A stretch of DNA of 64,000 bases from Tenebrio molitor (lineage: Eukaryota; Arthropoda; Insecta; Coleoptera; Tenebrionidae). Made by a program: the position numbers and the translations under genes. A model generated the notes under the pieces. That model saw nothing but the letters and a program-made list of their open reading frames with translations. It had not been told where the DNA came from and did not search any database. Positions 44,974 to 56,510 of the stretch are shown piece by piece; position 1 is the stretch's first letter, and the number at the start of each line of letters is the position of its first letter. The DNA is taken from positions 13,764,001 through 13,828,000 of the forward strand of contig NC_091050.1 in NCBI RefSeq assembly GCF_963966145.1, in the 5' to 3' direction.

Positions 44974-45640
44974 TATACACGGTGTCCCAGAGTTGCGAAA
45001 AAGCTCCATAACTTGTTTGTTATTAAAGATATCAACTTTTTTTTCTAGATGATGTTTCTACTGCATTTTCGGAAAATATTGCGGTATATATACAGGGTGT
45101 CCCAATATTATAAAGCTTTCGACCAGTGCAATAATAAATACGGGGTGCCATTTGAAAAAAATGAGTTTTTGACATTTTTATTTCGTTATGTTTAAAAAAT
45201 CGCAGTAGGCATATGCGACTGAGCAGGTTGTTGAGTAAACACAGATGCGGCAAACATTCAGAAATCAAACAGCGTCAATCATTTTAATTTATGTGCAACG
45301 ATTTAGAAGGTACGAATTTTCGAAGGGACCCCTGTAATTCGAAATTCTGGTAAAAAAAGCGCCACAGATCAAAAACGATGGTAGATAAGTAAAAACGACC
45401 TGTACAAATTTGATTCATAATTTAGCATAGAATTCAAAAATAAAATCAAACTGGGTAGGTTCCGTTTAAAAAACATAACTTTAGTGTTTTTATAATATTG
45501 AGACACACTGTATATATACCGCAATATTTTCCGAATGTGCAGTAGAAGCGTAGCTATCATCTAGAAAAAAGTAAAAGTTGATATCTTTAATAACAAACAA
45601 GTTATGGAGCTTTTTCGCAACTCTGGGACATTCTGTATAT
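44974..45640. mobile_element. Nested inverted-repeat (MITE) composite
   Basis: Outer arms: 44974-45107 on the left (ACGGTGTCCCAGAGTTGCGA) and 45487-45640 on the right (TCGCAACTCTGGGACATTCT). Near the inner ends a second pair of inverted repeats, ACAGGGTGTCCCAATATTAT / ATAATATTGAGACACACTGT, bounds a ~400-bp core. This is best read as one MITE inserted into, or joined with, another of the CAGGGTG type. The core has no recognised coding sequence. Confidence 0.75.
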
Positions 45641-47838
45641 TATTTTGTCCCTGGATAAAAGCTATTAAAAGATTAGTTTAAAAATATTTTGCATCTACCA
45701 TTTTTACTCGTAATATTAAAAATAGAATCCATACGAATTGATTTAATAATTTTCTGATGTCTAAAAACACAGCTTTTATAACCTTTTACCTTATTAAGTC
45801 ACAAAGGTATCAAAAGATTTGTTGGGAAAAGTTTCCCATCATAACAATTCATTCTTAGCAAATCGTGGATAATGCCATTTTCATTGTTAATTTAAAAGCT
45901 CAAGCCAATTCGCCGCTTTTATTGGATTCCTGAGTGCGATATCCACAAAAGACAATTTTTATATACATATTATTTTGGTTCAGTTATCACATAATAATTT
46001 ATAAAAAATGTGTTAAATTTTTTTTCGGTCCATTCGCGTTCTTATGTTAAGATTTTTTTACATAGCTTTCAGCTCGTTGTCTAAAATATTTCGATTCAAA
46101 CGTGCATTAGCTCACTTTTAAAATTTAGTGTGATTCGTTGAAAAATTGTCTAATTTGGTCGTAATTACGGCTCCATGTTCTGTAAATGCTTTGAGCTTGC
46201 TTGTTGACGCGAAATTTGGAAAAACGGATTGTGCATCATTTTCCCATTAAGTTAAAATGTCAAAATGGCCCATATTTGGTTTCAGTAGCAAATGTTTGAG
46301 CATGTAAGTGCGGTGCAATTTTATTTTTCGGCAACGAAGCAAAAAAGGAAAAATCGGAGCCGCCGGCAATTTGGCGTAGATGTGACATTTGATAATATTT
46401 ACATGAGAAATTAGAGACGATAGGTGAAGCAAAGAAATAAAAATGTGATATTTAGTGGGGGCGTAAACGGCAACGTCATTACTGGTGGCGTGTTTCTGGG
46501 AGAAATCACGTCGCTTTATCCCCGTTTGATAATTCCAGGAATAAAAATTAAAAAATGGCACGACTGGAAGTCACGAATGGCGTGCTTTCGCTAGAGATTC
46601 AGCCGTCGTCTATTGCGAATTACATCTTGTTAATACAACTACGTTCGAAGGGAATTGTCCCGGCGGAGACGGCGGGGTATTACAGTTAGGAAACTCGTCA
46701 GATTGCATCCTCCACCATTCTTCCTCCTCATAAATTTAAATTCAAATAATATGCCAGTCCGTCATTTATTTCTCTTCTCTTTATGACAAAGGACCGGGCC
46801 AAGCCGCATCCAGAGCCGCCCCCCGCCGCCGCCGACTCGACGATGCAAATGTAAACCGCTCAACTTCTACAACATCCTAAATATAAATAACAGAAATATA
46901 TTAAGGAAGGTAAATATGTCAAAAGCAAGAAGAAGATAAATCAGGCGCATTGTGCGAAGAACAATGCTTCCGGTGCAACTTCTCTCGACACGGTTTTTAT
47001 GTCCAATTACATCTGAAGTTTACCTGGATGAAAGTTGGTCGCATCCTGCGATAAAAATTACAGCTTGCAGGAACAAGCCGTTCTCGGTAAATAGGTCCAG
47101 ACATAAAAATGCTCTCACGCTTATCTATACCTCGTGTATTTATGCCGTTTTGAAGGCGTTGTGTATGGGGACATAAAATGCGCCGTAAAAATCTTCCCGG
47201 CAAGTATTTCGACGCCTCTAAATAAGCGTCGTCGATGCAAGGAATCCATAAAGTGAAATCTTAATATCGGCGCGTTTTACTGCAGATGTCCAAGATTACG
47301 TGATCGATAATGTTGCCGGTTCTGCGGTAAATCAAGGCAAACTTCGACAACAACGGCAAAAAATCCACTACACTACCAACCCTTCATTCGTTTAACGAGC
47401 GGAATAACTACGGTAATTTGAAAGGGAATTGGATAAACCGCCATGTTGTTTTTCTCGGAACGACGAGCTATCAAATTTTCCGCAGAAATTTGGGTAATTA
47501 GGAGGAAGGCGGCAGAGAGGCGGCGGATGACAGAGGCTGGCTCTACAGGGTGGTTCGGGGTTGACAGCGTCCTTTCCAGACCTTCACAATTAAAGCTCCC
47601 AAAGTTTACGAAATCATCACCCGTCTAACTATTTGACTCTCTCAGCACTTTCTAACCACTGAAGTCTTTTATTCAAAACGAAATTATGTTCAAGCTTTTG
47701 ACACTTTTATTTTTTCAGTCAAATCGGTCGTATAATTGAAGGAAATTTTAGGCGGTTGTCAAAAAGAATTTGTTTTGGTTAGATTTAAAGCTTCGAAGCT
47801 GGGCCCAACGCAGACACCAAGAAATACAATCTACTCAA
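45641..47838. other. Anonymous DNA with two decayed minus-strand core motifs
   Basis: Relatives of the GGCGCC core on the minus strand: GCATCTACCATTTTT at about 45691 and GCATCCTCCACCATT at about 46705. Octamer ATGCAAAT at 46843-46850. No gene supported. Confidence 0.4.
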
Positions 47839-47839
47839 A

Positions 47840-48775
47840 ATAAACTAAATGAGCTTCCAAAATTTTCTCCAAAACCCAGGTTTGTACTTATTTCTTTGAG
47901 ATTCTGGCAACATGGCTCAGGTTCATTTTTGTAAAGCTCAGGCTAAAAAAGAATTTTTTTGTCTTTTCCGATACATTGTGACTGGTGTGGGCTGATTAAT
48001 CAATTCACTAAGCTATTCTCAGGTTTAAGCGCACCGTCTCAGGTTCAACTACTACGCTTGATTCTCAGAGGCAGTAATGTTGAGCTTTCAGAATTTTCTC
48101 CAAAACTCAGGTTTGTACTTATTTCCTTGAGATTCTGGCAACGTGGCCCAGGTTCATTTTTGTAAAGCTCAGACTGAAGAATAATTAATTCGTCCTTTGC
48201 GATACATTGTGACTGTTGTGGGCTGATTTATCAATTCACTAAGTTATTCTCAGGTTTAAGCACAGTCTCAGGTTCAACTACTACTCTTGATTCTCAGAGG
48301 CAGTAATTTTGAACTTTATGAATTTTCTCCAAAACCCAGGTTTGTATTTATTTCTTTGAGATTCTGGCAACATGGCTCAGGTTCATTTTTGTAAAGCTCA
48401 GGCTGAAAAAGAATTATTTTGTTTTTTCCGATACATTGTGACTGGTGTGGGCTGATTAACCAATTCACTAATTTATTCTCAGGTTTAAGCACAGTCTCAG
48501 GTTCAACTTCTACTCTTGATTCTCAGAGGCAGTAATCTTGAGCTTCATGAATTTTCTCCAAAACTCAAGTTTGTACTTATTTCTTTGAGTTTCTGGTAAC
48601 ATGGCTCAGGTTCATTTTTGTAAAGCTCAGGCTGAAAAAGAATTATTTCGGCTTGTCCGATACATTCTGACAGGTGTAGGCTGATTAATCAATTGACTAT
48701 GTTATTCTCAGGTTTAAGCACAGTCTCAGGTTCAACTACTTCTCTTGATTCTCAGAAGTAAAAACCTTGATTCAG
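47840..48775. repeat. Tandem repeat, ~230-bp units, four copies
   Basis: The word AATTTTCTCCAAAACCCAGG (or close) recurs at 47861, 48092, 48321 and 48550, so the spacing is 229-231 bp. Each unit also has CATGGCTCAGGTTCATTTTT, GATACATTGTGACTGGTGTG, TCTCAGGTTTAAGCACAGTC and ATTCTCAGAGGCAGTAAT in the same order. Units are highly similar to each other. No coding capacity. Confidence 0.92.
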
Positions 48776-49300
48776 AATCAGATTTAAAATTCTTGCGATT
48801 TGAAGTTTGCTGGACAAGGCATCTTAGAATGAATTAGCAAGTTTAAAATGAGAACAAATTTGTTTGCTTAGCTCAGGTTCACTTTTATCAGGCTCGGATT
48901 TAAACAGAATTATTTATAGTTTCCTAAAAAGCTCATTAATCAGATAACTGTCTCAGGTTCAGTTAGTATTACTGTCACAGAAACCTTCGCTAAAGAGAAT
49001 TAATATGATTGTTGGGTCAGGTTAATTTTTGCAAAGGTTTCCCCGGAATGACTTAATAATTTCTTAGAAAATATAATTAGCGTAGGTTCGTTAATGAAAT
49101 TACTAAGTTACGCTCAGGTTTAAGCAAGATCTCAGGTTTAGCTATTATTACTGTTTCACTCGGTTTAGTTGAGAATTAGATTTGAAATTTGTCAGACTTG
49201 ACGTCTGCCGAACAAAGCATTGTGTGTTTAGCATATTAGAGCGAGACAGGCGGTTTAAAGTGGATAAATTTGCTTGCTTAGGTTCATCACATTAGGCAAT
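48776..49300. repeat. Decayed continuation of the 230-bp array
   Basis: Scattered unit words persist (GCTCAGGTTCACTTTTAT at about 48880, TCTCAGGTTCAGTTAGTAT at about 48951, CTCAGGTTTAAGCAAGATCT near 49114), but spacing and order decay. It shows the array edge is older than its centre. Confidence 0.65.
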
Positions 49301-49664
49301 TCTGCAAGGCGCAAAATAAATCCCGTCCAAAATTAATTGGAAATAATCTAAACCCGGCCCGCCAGCCGCCGTCCCCGTCAAACAACAAAAACTCATCTGC
49401 GCCGTACAATTACGAAATTGTTGGCGGCGCATTAGCATAGCGAATTAATTTTAATTGTCAATCCGGCCATTCGGCCCAATTTATTCCGTTTTATGTAAAT
49501 ATCGGACGTATATTTTCCACGGCTCGTATGAATTAGTTTAATCAGATCGGCGCCGTCATTTTTGAACAAACCAGTTCATTAAAATTTCAGTTTCAATTTG
49601 AATTTACGAACTACGCTAATTACGAACCGATCCGGTCGGTGAATATCGAGTGAAAACGCCGATT

Positions 49665-49892
49665 ATGGACGATTTTCCGCCTTGCTACTTACCTCAAATG
49701 GGACCGCGAAGAATTTGCATGCGTGAGGCGGAAGCTAGTCTGCCACTTCCGGAACCCTTTTTTCGCCATTCGAATCCGCACAAGGCTAAACTGTTGCTGA
49801 AACTTTATGAATTGTTGGGTATTAAGTCAAATATCCAAAGTTCTTTTCGCACGCACCTAGCCGGAACTTTGCTCATCCGGTCGAAGTTGTAA
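49665..49892 (+). CDS. Small ORF, 75 aa, unrecognised
   Basis: First ATG at 49665, stop TAA at 49890-49892. Codon texture is fairly coding-like. The peptide starts MDDFPPCYLPQMGPRRICMR, and the middle has KAKLLLKLYELLGIKSN, a likely amphipathic helix. The frame is open a little further 5' without an ATG. No promoter, splice or poly-A signal of note and no family recognised. Confidence 0.22.
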   Translation: MDDFPPCYLPQMGPRRICMREAEASLPLPEPFFRHSNPHKAKLLLKLYELLGIKSNIQSSFRTHLAGTLLIRSKL

Positions 49893-50264
49893 AATGTGTT
49901 TTGATCACGGCCCACTTCGATTAGGCGGATCGCCTTTAAACGCCGGATTACCGGCAGCCTCATTGTTTGCCCGATAGAAAAAACCAATTCTATTTCATTC
50001 CTTCATAACGCCTTTGATGTCCATTTAAACGTCGATCAACAAATCCCTCCTCGGAAAAGACGCTAAAGAGTTACCCCACTGTCAAACTACTTCCATTTTG
50101 TTGATTTATCTCAACATTCAACTTCTTCCACATTTCTCTCCACTTGTTTGTTGTGTTAATATTGATTGTTTTACTTAATTATAAAATATCTTAACAATAA
50201 AGGATGAACTTGACTCGCGTCAAGAGATTAAATTTTAATCTGGCGAAAGCTGGCGAGAAAACAC
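49893..50264. other. Anonymous DNA
   Basis: AT-rich. Nothing recognised. Confidence 0.4.
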
Positions 50265-50282
50265 TCCACAATTTAAAAATAA

Positions 50283-50425
50283 GATTACGGACATCTCCCG
50301 TGTAACTGCGGACATCTCCTGCATTTTGCGGACACCTCCCACCCATTGCGGACATCTCCCGGTGCTTTTACGGACACCTCCCACCCATTGCGTACATCTC
50401 CCGGCGCTTTTACGGACACCTCCTC
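50283..50425. repeat. Minisatellite, ~42-bp compound unit
   Basis: Alternating GCGGACATCTCCC and ACGGACACCTCCCACCCATT blocks; a 42-bp compound unit repeats about three times. The minus-strand frame is open across it, giving a repeated WVGGVRKSTGRC-type peptide that reflects the repeat and not a gene. Confidence 0.8.
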
Positions 50426-50429
50426 GCAC

Positions 50430-51625
50430 GTCTCGCTTGTGTATCTGGATTTTGTAGAGCGCTGGATGACGATTCTTGTAATGGGATAGTTAAACCGGAG
50501 CTCAGCTAGCAGCGCAAACTTGAGCTTTGCTTCGTCACATTGTCGAAAGCTCTCGCTTGCGCTCGTCGCATATCTGGATTTTTGTTAGTCGTGTTGTGCA
50601 CTTATCAGCCACATTCTCCGGATGAAATGAGGGGGAATATGTTAAATGTGTCATCCTAATTCGTGCGGATGCGCATCACGTGCACGCGGTAAGTGAGATA
50701 TCCTGGTGGATGGTTGTCGGAAGTGACATCAATCTTCGGACCTCCGCCGGTTCCATGTCCTCTTGCTTCGACGCGTTTCCATCCGTAACAATTTTTTGCG
50801 GTCTTAGATTTGTGGCGGCCATTACGGACAGTGCGTCAGATGTAATGCGGGACGATAATTTTTTCCGGGCGCTCGGCGAGTCCTTTTGCAGGGGAATCCG
50901 GTGAACAAAGATCGCCTAATCCGGGTGTTTATCGAACGATCCATCAATATTGAGATAGCCGGAGCGCCGCGACGTTTTATAAATTCAATTCCAACACGTT
51001 AAATCGGTGATTAACTCAGTGCGAATTTATGGCTCCGGGCGCATCTCGCCGGAGGAAAGTGCGGTAAGGAAGGCGAAGTAAATGGTCCGTTTACAAGTTG
51101 TTTTTGCGCCGGAGAGCGTATGTTGTATTCGCAAACAGAGACGGCGACAGAGGCGCAAATCAGCGCAAGGAACGAGACGGAGATATGAGGGGTGAATAGC
51201 GCGGAACGAATGTCGTTATGCGAAAACTTCCAAACTATTCGATTCCGGTGTTTTCTGGGACGTTCTATTGACTTGATATTCCCTCTCAAGTTTTTAGTTA
51301 CCACCGACGATTCTTCACCGGCGGCCGCGGAAATATGTTTTTCAAACTAAACGAATAAAACACACATTCAACGCCACCCAAATTCTTCTGCCGCATGTGC
51401 CGACGCTCACGCGAACAAATCATTCTCCCATCATTTAAGTCATCAAAATCAGATTTACATGCCAGATACGGTTTATTAGGGGCTTTTAAAACGTCGCCCG
51501 GGATTCGGTTAACGATGAAAAAATGCGACGAGGATGCGTTTTGGCAGTCGAGACGTCTGCACACCTCGTTTTCCTCTCGGTTTTATTCTGATCGAGAGAA
51601 TTCGCGGTTTGACACATCGCGCTGT
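50430..51625. other. Anonymous DNA with one loop-signature site
   Basis: CTCGCTTGCGCTCG at 50552-50565 (reverse complement CGAGCGCAAGCGAG) matches the loop signature of the palindromes, flanked by GAGCTTT/AAAGCTC. Two CGCTTG...TATCTGGATTTT blocks (50435-50455 and 50553-50582) form a short direct repeat. CpG-rich blocks follow. No gene supported. Confidence 0.4.
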
Positions 51626-51629
51626 TAGA

Positions 51630-51925
51630 TTAGCTCAGGTTCATGCTCAGAGTTTATCGACACCCGCTCAAGCAAAAATCTAGGCCAGACGATGCTCACA
51701 GCAGGAATAAACCTGAGCACAAATTATATACGCAGAATTGTCCACTATTTCACATGTTTCAGTTAATTTAATTTACTGTTAAGGCTTAGTCGTGTATGCA
51801 GCTCAGGTTCAACGTTATTCTCACCAAATTAATTTCCGCTCAGGTTTATCTCAGGTTCGGATTTAAATTTTTATAATTTTTGCAAATTTATTCCGAAGAG
51901 TTTGTTTGGTTGCTCAGGTTCAGTT
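51630..51925. repeat. Scattered CTCAGGTT motifs
   Basis: GCTCAGGTTCA occurs at about 51634, 51799 and 51914, with CTCAGGTTTA and CTCAGGTTCGG between them and the inverted form AAACCTGAGC at about 51711. Looks like remnants of the 47.8-kb tandem array on the near side of the LINE fragment; another lies at about 54204, beyond it, so the LINE probably inserted into this repeat. Confidence 0.6.
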
Positions 51926-51944
51926 TTTTTTTTAGATTTTTTCC

Positions 51945-52370
51945 TATCGCCCGCACCTTTCCCTCTCTGTTCTTTCCCTCCTCTTCCATATCTCTTTCAC
52001 CCATCCTATCTCACTTCCGTCTTCATTCAGTATTTCTCCCCGTTCCGTTCCCTCCCTCTTCCTCATTGTGCTACATCTATCTCACATGTACTCGATTGTC
52101 TCTCTCTCCTCATGGCACTTCATTCACCTGCTTTCCTCTCCTTTCATCTAATACCTGTTTTCTCTCTCCTCGTTCCCACATGTGAATCTCGCCATCATTT
52201 TCCTTTCTCTTGCACTTTCTCTCCCCAGGTACTCCGGAATTTCCTCTGTCATACACCTCTCATATTCCCTGATTTTTATCTGGATTCTTTGATTTTTTCT
52301 AGCTTTCACTCAGCTCTACTTATTCCTTTCGTTCTCAATCTTTCCACTTCTTCACTGACCATGACGAATT
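51945..52370 (-). mobile_element. LINE 3' coding remnant, copy 3
   Basis: Minus-strand text matches the C-terminus at 18885-19280, including CYEERETIEYM (knuckle histidine lost), ERGEILNED and GWVKEIWKRRERTE. Frames are broken and the knuckle is degraded. Ends near 52370, where repeat A-like sequence (CTTTTGGTCAGAAAAAAGTT) follows. Confidence 0.75.
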
Positions 52371-52465
52371 AATTATCTTTTGGTCAGAAAAAAGTTCTTT
52401 GGAGATGATTTAATAAGGGAAAATTGAAATTCAGAATTTAAAAGACATTGAAGATTCTTTATCTC
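52371..52465. repeat. Repeat A fragment
   Basis: Carries TTTTGGTCAGAAAAAAGTTC and GAATTTAAAAGACATTGAAG, words of repeat A and of 9360-9420. It sits between two LINE segments, again showing LINE-repeat A chimerism. Confidence 0.6.
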
Positions 52466-53990
52466 CAATACGAGCTCTCCTCTGTCAAATACCTCTCATA
52501 CTCCCTGTTGTAGCTGTTTGATTCCCTCCCTTCTTTCTTGCTTATCTGTGTCTTTGTTCCTTTCACTCAGCTCTACATTCATCCATCTTCCTTTTGCTCT
52601 CAATCTTTCTGCTTCTTCACTGGCTTACGCGTTTTTCGGATTCTTTTTTTTTCTCCAATATTCCGTCAGTAGCCTGCACTCGTCCCTTTCCGGTGCGTTT
52701 CTTTTTTTTTCAGTTTTTTTATTTGTCTCTCGACCTCTTCTGCTGTGATTTCTGTTTCCTCTGGCGTCGTCTGTTTCCTCTAGCGTCGTCTGTTCCTGCC
52801 TTTCGGTTTTCCTTTCTCCCTTCCAGTTTCATGAAGTACTCTTCTCATTCTTGCGTCGTTATTTCCTCGCTCAGTGATTCCTTTTTCTTTCTCTATCCTA
52901 TTTCCATACCTCCTTCTCTGTTCTTATTTCTTATATCTCTTTCTCCTCTCTCTCTCTCTCCTCCGCTTTATCTTTTCCCTACATCTCTCTCTCTGTATCT
53001 TCTTATCGCTTCTAGGAAGCTATTTCTGTTGATCTTGGTCCTCTTCCATTCTCTTAACGCCTTTACTGCTTCCTATTCACATTCTTTATGTCACCACTCA
53101 TTTTTCTTGTTCTTTTTGCTCCCTTGACTATTACTTCCTTTTTTGTCGTTACTTTTTTAATTTCTTCTTTCAGTTCTACCGCCATCTTCTCTACTTCTTG
53201 CTCTTCGAATCTGGCTTTTACTGATGTCTTCCTATACTTTTCTACTCCTTGGTTATACCATATTTTTTGTTATCTTCTTCTGCTCCTACTTTGTTCTTCC
53301 TTTTTTGCTTTCTTCATGGTTCGTTTCTTCTGTAGGTATATATTTCTAGTGGAAGATGGTTTGACTCTACTCTTTCTCCTATTCTAAATTCTTCTACTCT
53401 TTCCCATGCTTCATCGTTTACTCTTCCGTAATCTATCACTCCTTCCCCTTCTTCGTCCCCTTGTTTGTCTCCATTCAATACTTTCCATCCATTTTCTTCA
53501 TTCCATTCCATCAGTCTCTTCCCCTTTGCATTTTCCACCTTGTCTTTGTCTTTGTCTTTGGATTTTCTTTTCCCATCCCTCCTCTCTTGTTCCCAGTTTC
53601 TTCCTTCTCTTTCTCCTGTTCTTCGGTTGAAGTCTCTTCCCAAGAGCATACAATCTTCTCTGTTTTCTTTTATTGTATTTTCGACACCTCTTATTGTTCT
53701 TTTCATCTCTTTATTGTCATTATTTTCCACTATTCGTTGCCTATATGTACGTTTCTTTCCATACATTCTTCTTCTCTTTTCTTTAATCCCCAATTTTACC
53801 CCTGCTATTATTCCCCCCGCAGCTCTCCCTTTCTTCTTTTCTTGTTTTGCACCCATTTGTTCTTTTTTCCTTGCCCCATTCCTCTGCCAGACCTACTATC
53901 TCAAATTGTCTTACATGATCCCAAAATTCTTCTTTTTTTCTAAAACCCACAATGTTTTAGAAACAGTATTGTAATTATTTTTGCTCGACG
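52466..53990 (-). mobile_element. LINE fragment with endonuclease and RT-linker
   Basis: Upstream part of the same LINE family. From high to low coordinates on the minus strand: endonuclease domain (53856-53314), a linker (WYNQGVEKYRKTSVKARFEE near 53190-53270), and the start of the RT region (EVERQIKKLKKKK near 52700-52740). The RT core is missing: sequence jumps to C-terminal words near 52640. The copy is internally deleted and broken. Confidence 0.8.
53314..53856 (-). pseudogene. LINE apurinic-type endonuclease domain, inactivated
   Basis: A 180-residue open frame of the endonuclease/exonuclease/phosphatase fold used by non-LTR retrotransposons to nick target DNA. Recognisable blocks: AAGGIIAGVKLGIKEKRRRM (residues 12-31), LLGRDFNRRTG (71-81; family form GGDFNARTG), GVIDYGRVNDEAWERVEEFR (139-158) and VESNHLPLEI (163-172), where the family has SDH. 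The catalytic Asp of SDH is Asn, so the enzyme would be dead even if expressed. The stretch between residues 32 and 60 is shortened. Confidence 0.85.
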
Positions 53991-54235
53991 AAAATTTGCT
54001 TGTCTTGTTTTGTAGCTTTTTGTGAAAACCGTCATAAATATCTCACATTTTTGGATTCTGCGCTGCAGTTTAAAAAATAGAGATTTGAACTCAAATTATG
54101 AACTACACTTGAACCTGAGTATCTAAATGATGACTAGAGCAATACTTTTTGTTTTAACTAATTATCATTACTCTAAGTAGCTTCTATCTGTTAGTCTGAG
54201 TGTCTCAGGTTCATTGTTTTCAACAGAAGCTCTAT
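53991..54235. other. Anonymous AT-rich DNA
   Basis: Short spacer between the LINE and the foldback element. Holds a TCTCAGGTTCATT word at about 54203. Confidence 0.5.
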
Positions 54236-54740
54236 TATACAGGGTGTTTTTGAAATGCGAGCACAAATTTTAACCACGAGCTATTGGCTTCATGCAGAAC
54301 TCGGAAAAAATATTTAAAAAAATTCTATGTCAAAAAATAAAATGACATTTATTTTTTGAGCTAGATTTTTTTTTAATTGCTTTTGGTCTTCTATGTTGTC
54401 AAACAACCTCGTAGGTAAAATTTCGGCACATTTTAAAAATACACCCTGTATATCATTTTTTATAAAACATACACCAATGCGGTTTCCTTGTTTTAAAGCA
54501 TATTTCCTATAGGTTACTTCGCATTGGCGTACATGTAAATGGCGTACATTTTATAAAACATGATATACAGGGTGTATTTTTAAAATGTGCCGAAATTTTA
54601 CCTACGAGGTAAAACAACAACGTCATTTTGTTTTATTTATTTTTGACATAGAATTTTTTAAATATTTTTTCCGTGTTCTACATGAAGCCAGTAGCTCGTG
54701 ATTACAATTTGTGCCCGCATTTCAAAAACACCCTGTATAT
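54236..54740. mobile_element. Composite foldback element, copy 1
   Basis: Outer ends TATACAGGGTGTTTTTGAAA and its complement (ending 54740). Two inverted arms, 54236-54465 and 54564-54740, each bounded by CAGGGTG/CACCCTG, flank a ~100-bp spacer. Arms share CACGAGCTATTGGCTTCATG-type and TTTTACCTACGAGGT-type blocks; the right arm has a deletion. The spacer reads CCTTGTTTTAAAGCATATTT then CCTATAGGTTACTTCGCATT. Non-coding. Confidence 0.85.
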
Positions 54741-56460
54741 CAAAAAAATGTTTCTTTGTGTCGTGTATCTTTTAGTTTACGATGCGATCGGCGAACCTGC
54801 CCATTAAATTAAACCAGCACATTCCATAAGTCTTCCCCCGTCCGATGTTAAATCATCTCGTTTTGAAAATTGCACCGGTAAATAAAAAGGCAACACACGA
54901 CATTTTTATTTATCGCCGCATCCATTTAATAAAATTACCGGCGTGGACATCGAGCCACTAATACGTTAGAATCGAAGGGGCGGTTTAATTTGCGGCGATT
55001 TCCGAATACCTTTCAGCGTCGCTCTGGCCCTCCATCATAAACAAAACATCATGTCCGCGATGATACTCCGAATGGCGAATTTGCGGAATGTTAATGAGGC
55101 AGGTATGCCTAGATATAATTTCAGTTAGTGGTGATTATGTGTGCGCACAACGCGAAGTTTAATTTAAATACTTGTTCAAAGCTCGATGGGGATAAATGGA
55201 TGTTTTGTTAAACCGAGAAGCTTCGATGTTCTAATTAATTTATTTGGAAGCTGCGTCGCTCTAATTATTGCGAGGTTGCCGTTTGAATCCAGGGGGCGGT
55301 TATTATTTATGTGACGTGGGGGGTGACGAGCGAACGGGGTAAAACACGCCGTAAAAAATCGCACGTCGATTCCGAACCGATCGGCGACTTGCTGGGTCCC
55401 ATTCATCACTGGGTCTGGAAGCGTTCCAGATCCGAAAAAAATTAACAAACGACGGACAGTTCCGGCCCCGATACCTTTTTACTTGTTGATTTTTCCGGAA
55501 AATGTTTGATCCCCCAATTATTCGGGGAACGGTCCCGAAATGGCAATTTCAGCAGTTTCGCTTAATTAAACATAATTAAAACGCGTTTTACCTTAAAACA
55601 GCAACTGAAATTCATTATGTAAGTTTGGAGGAGTCATGCTTTTCATTTTAGGCAGACGGTGGAAATTAAACAGGCCCAAAATTGAAATATGATAATATGC
55701 ATCTCACCCCCGAACTTCGGATCGTCTTCGTGACGGCAGTCATTTCGGAAATTGAAGGGTGCGACCCGCCAAAAACTCACATTCTAGAATGGCATTTTAA
55801 TGAAGTTTCGCAGTGCCCTTCGTACCACCGGAAATGAGCCCAACTATTTCAATCACTTCTAGTTACTGAGCAGGTCCGTCTGATTGGTCGGCGAAAATTC
55901 CTCCAGCAACGCACTGCGTCACAGCTCCTTTCAAAACTACAACTTTGCTAATACTGGGGCGGTTTTACCTGCACAGTTAATGACTCCAGGTCGTGGCCGA
56001 ACTATGTGTGTTATTTATTGCGGCAATAACTCCTCATTTAAACGGAAATAAATAGGTAATAAACCGGCAGAAGAACGAAAAGTTTCAAGACAATACCACA
56101 GAAATGTGCACATGAACTAAGTTAGATTAAAATGCCATCTTCATAAAACTCGTACGTCAGAGCTTTGATGCCAGGATGGATGAAGTTTGCGCTTTAATAA
56201 AGGCTGCCGGATAGTTACAACACAATAGAAGTTTGCTTAATTTCTTTTTTTCTGAGGCAAGTAAACATCCGGTACAAAATTCTTTTCAACAATTTTGGTT
56301 TCATTAGATGAAGCCGTCACTTTTTTTCGCGAGATCTAAATCGAAAAAAGAGAATCAAGAGCAGTTGCTGTTTATCATTGGTAAAAAATGATACAGCTTT
56401 GTGCGAGTGTTTTAAATAAAATGAAAATATATGTGGTTCTGGAATAATTTGCTTGAAAAA
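54741..56460. other. Anonymous DNA
   Basis: Mixed with CpG-rich patches at about 54900-55080 and 55300-55460. No gene recognised. Confidence 0.4.
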
Positions 56461-56510
56461 GTATGCAGTTGCACAAATGGTGGAGGCGCCGGGAAAATAT
56501 TTCATTTCGT
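56461..56510 (+). repeat. Solitary GGCGCC core unit
   Basis: A perfect GGTGGAGGCGCCGGGA at 56479-56494, preceded by CACAAAT. Neighbouring units are not evident, so this is an isolated or strongly decayed unit. Confidence 0.65.

Noticed and set aside
53461..53974. Plus-strand open frames of 160-169 codons rich in Ser, Phe and Leu
   Set aside because: They are antisense shadows of the purine-rich LINE coding strand.
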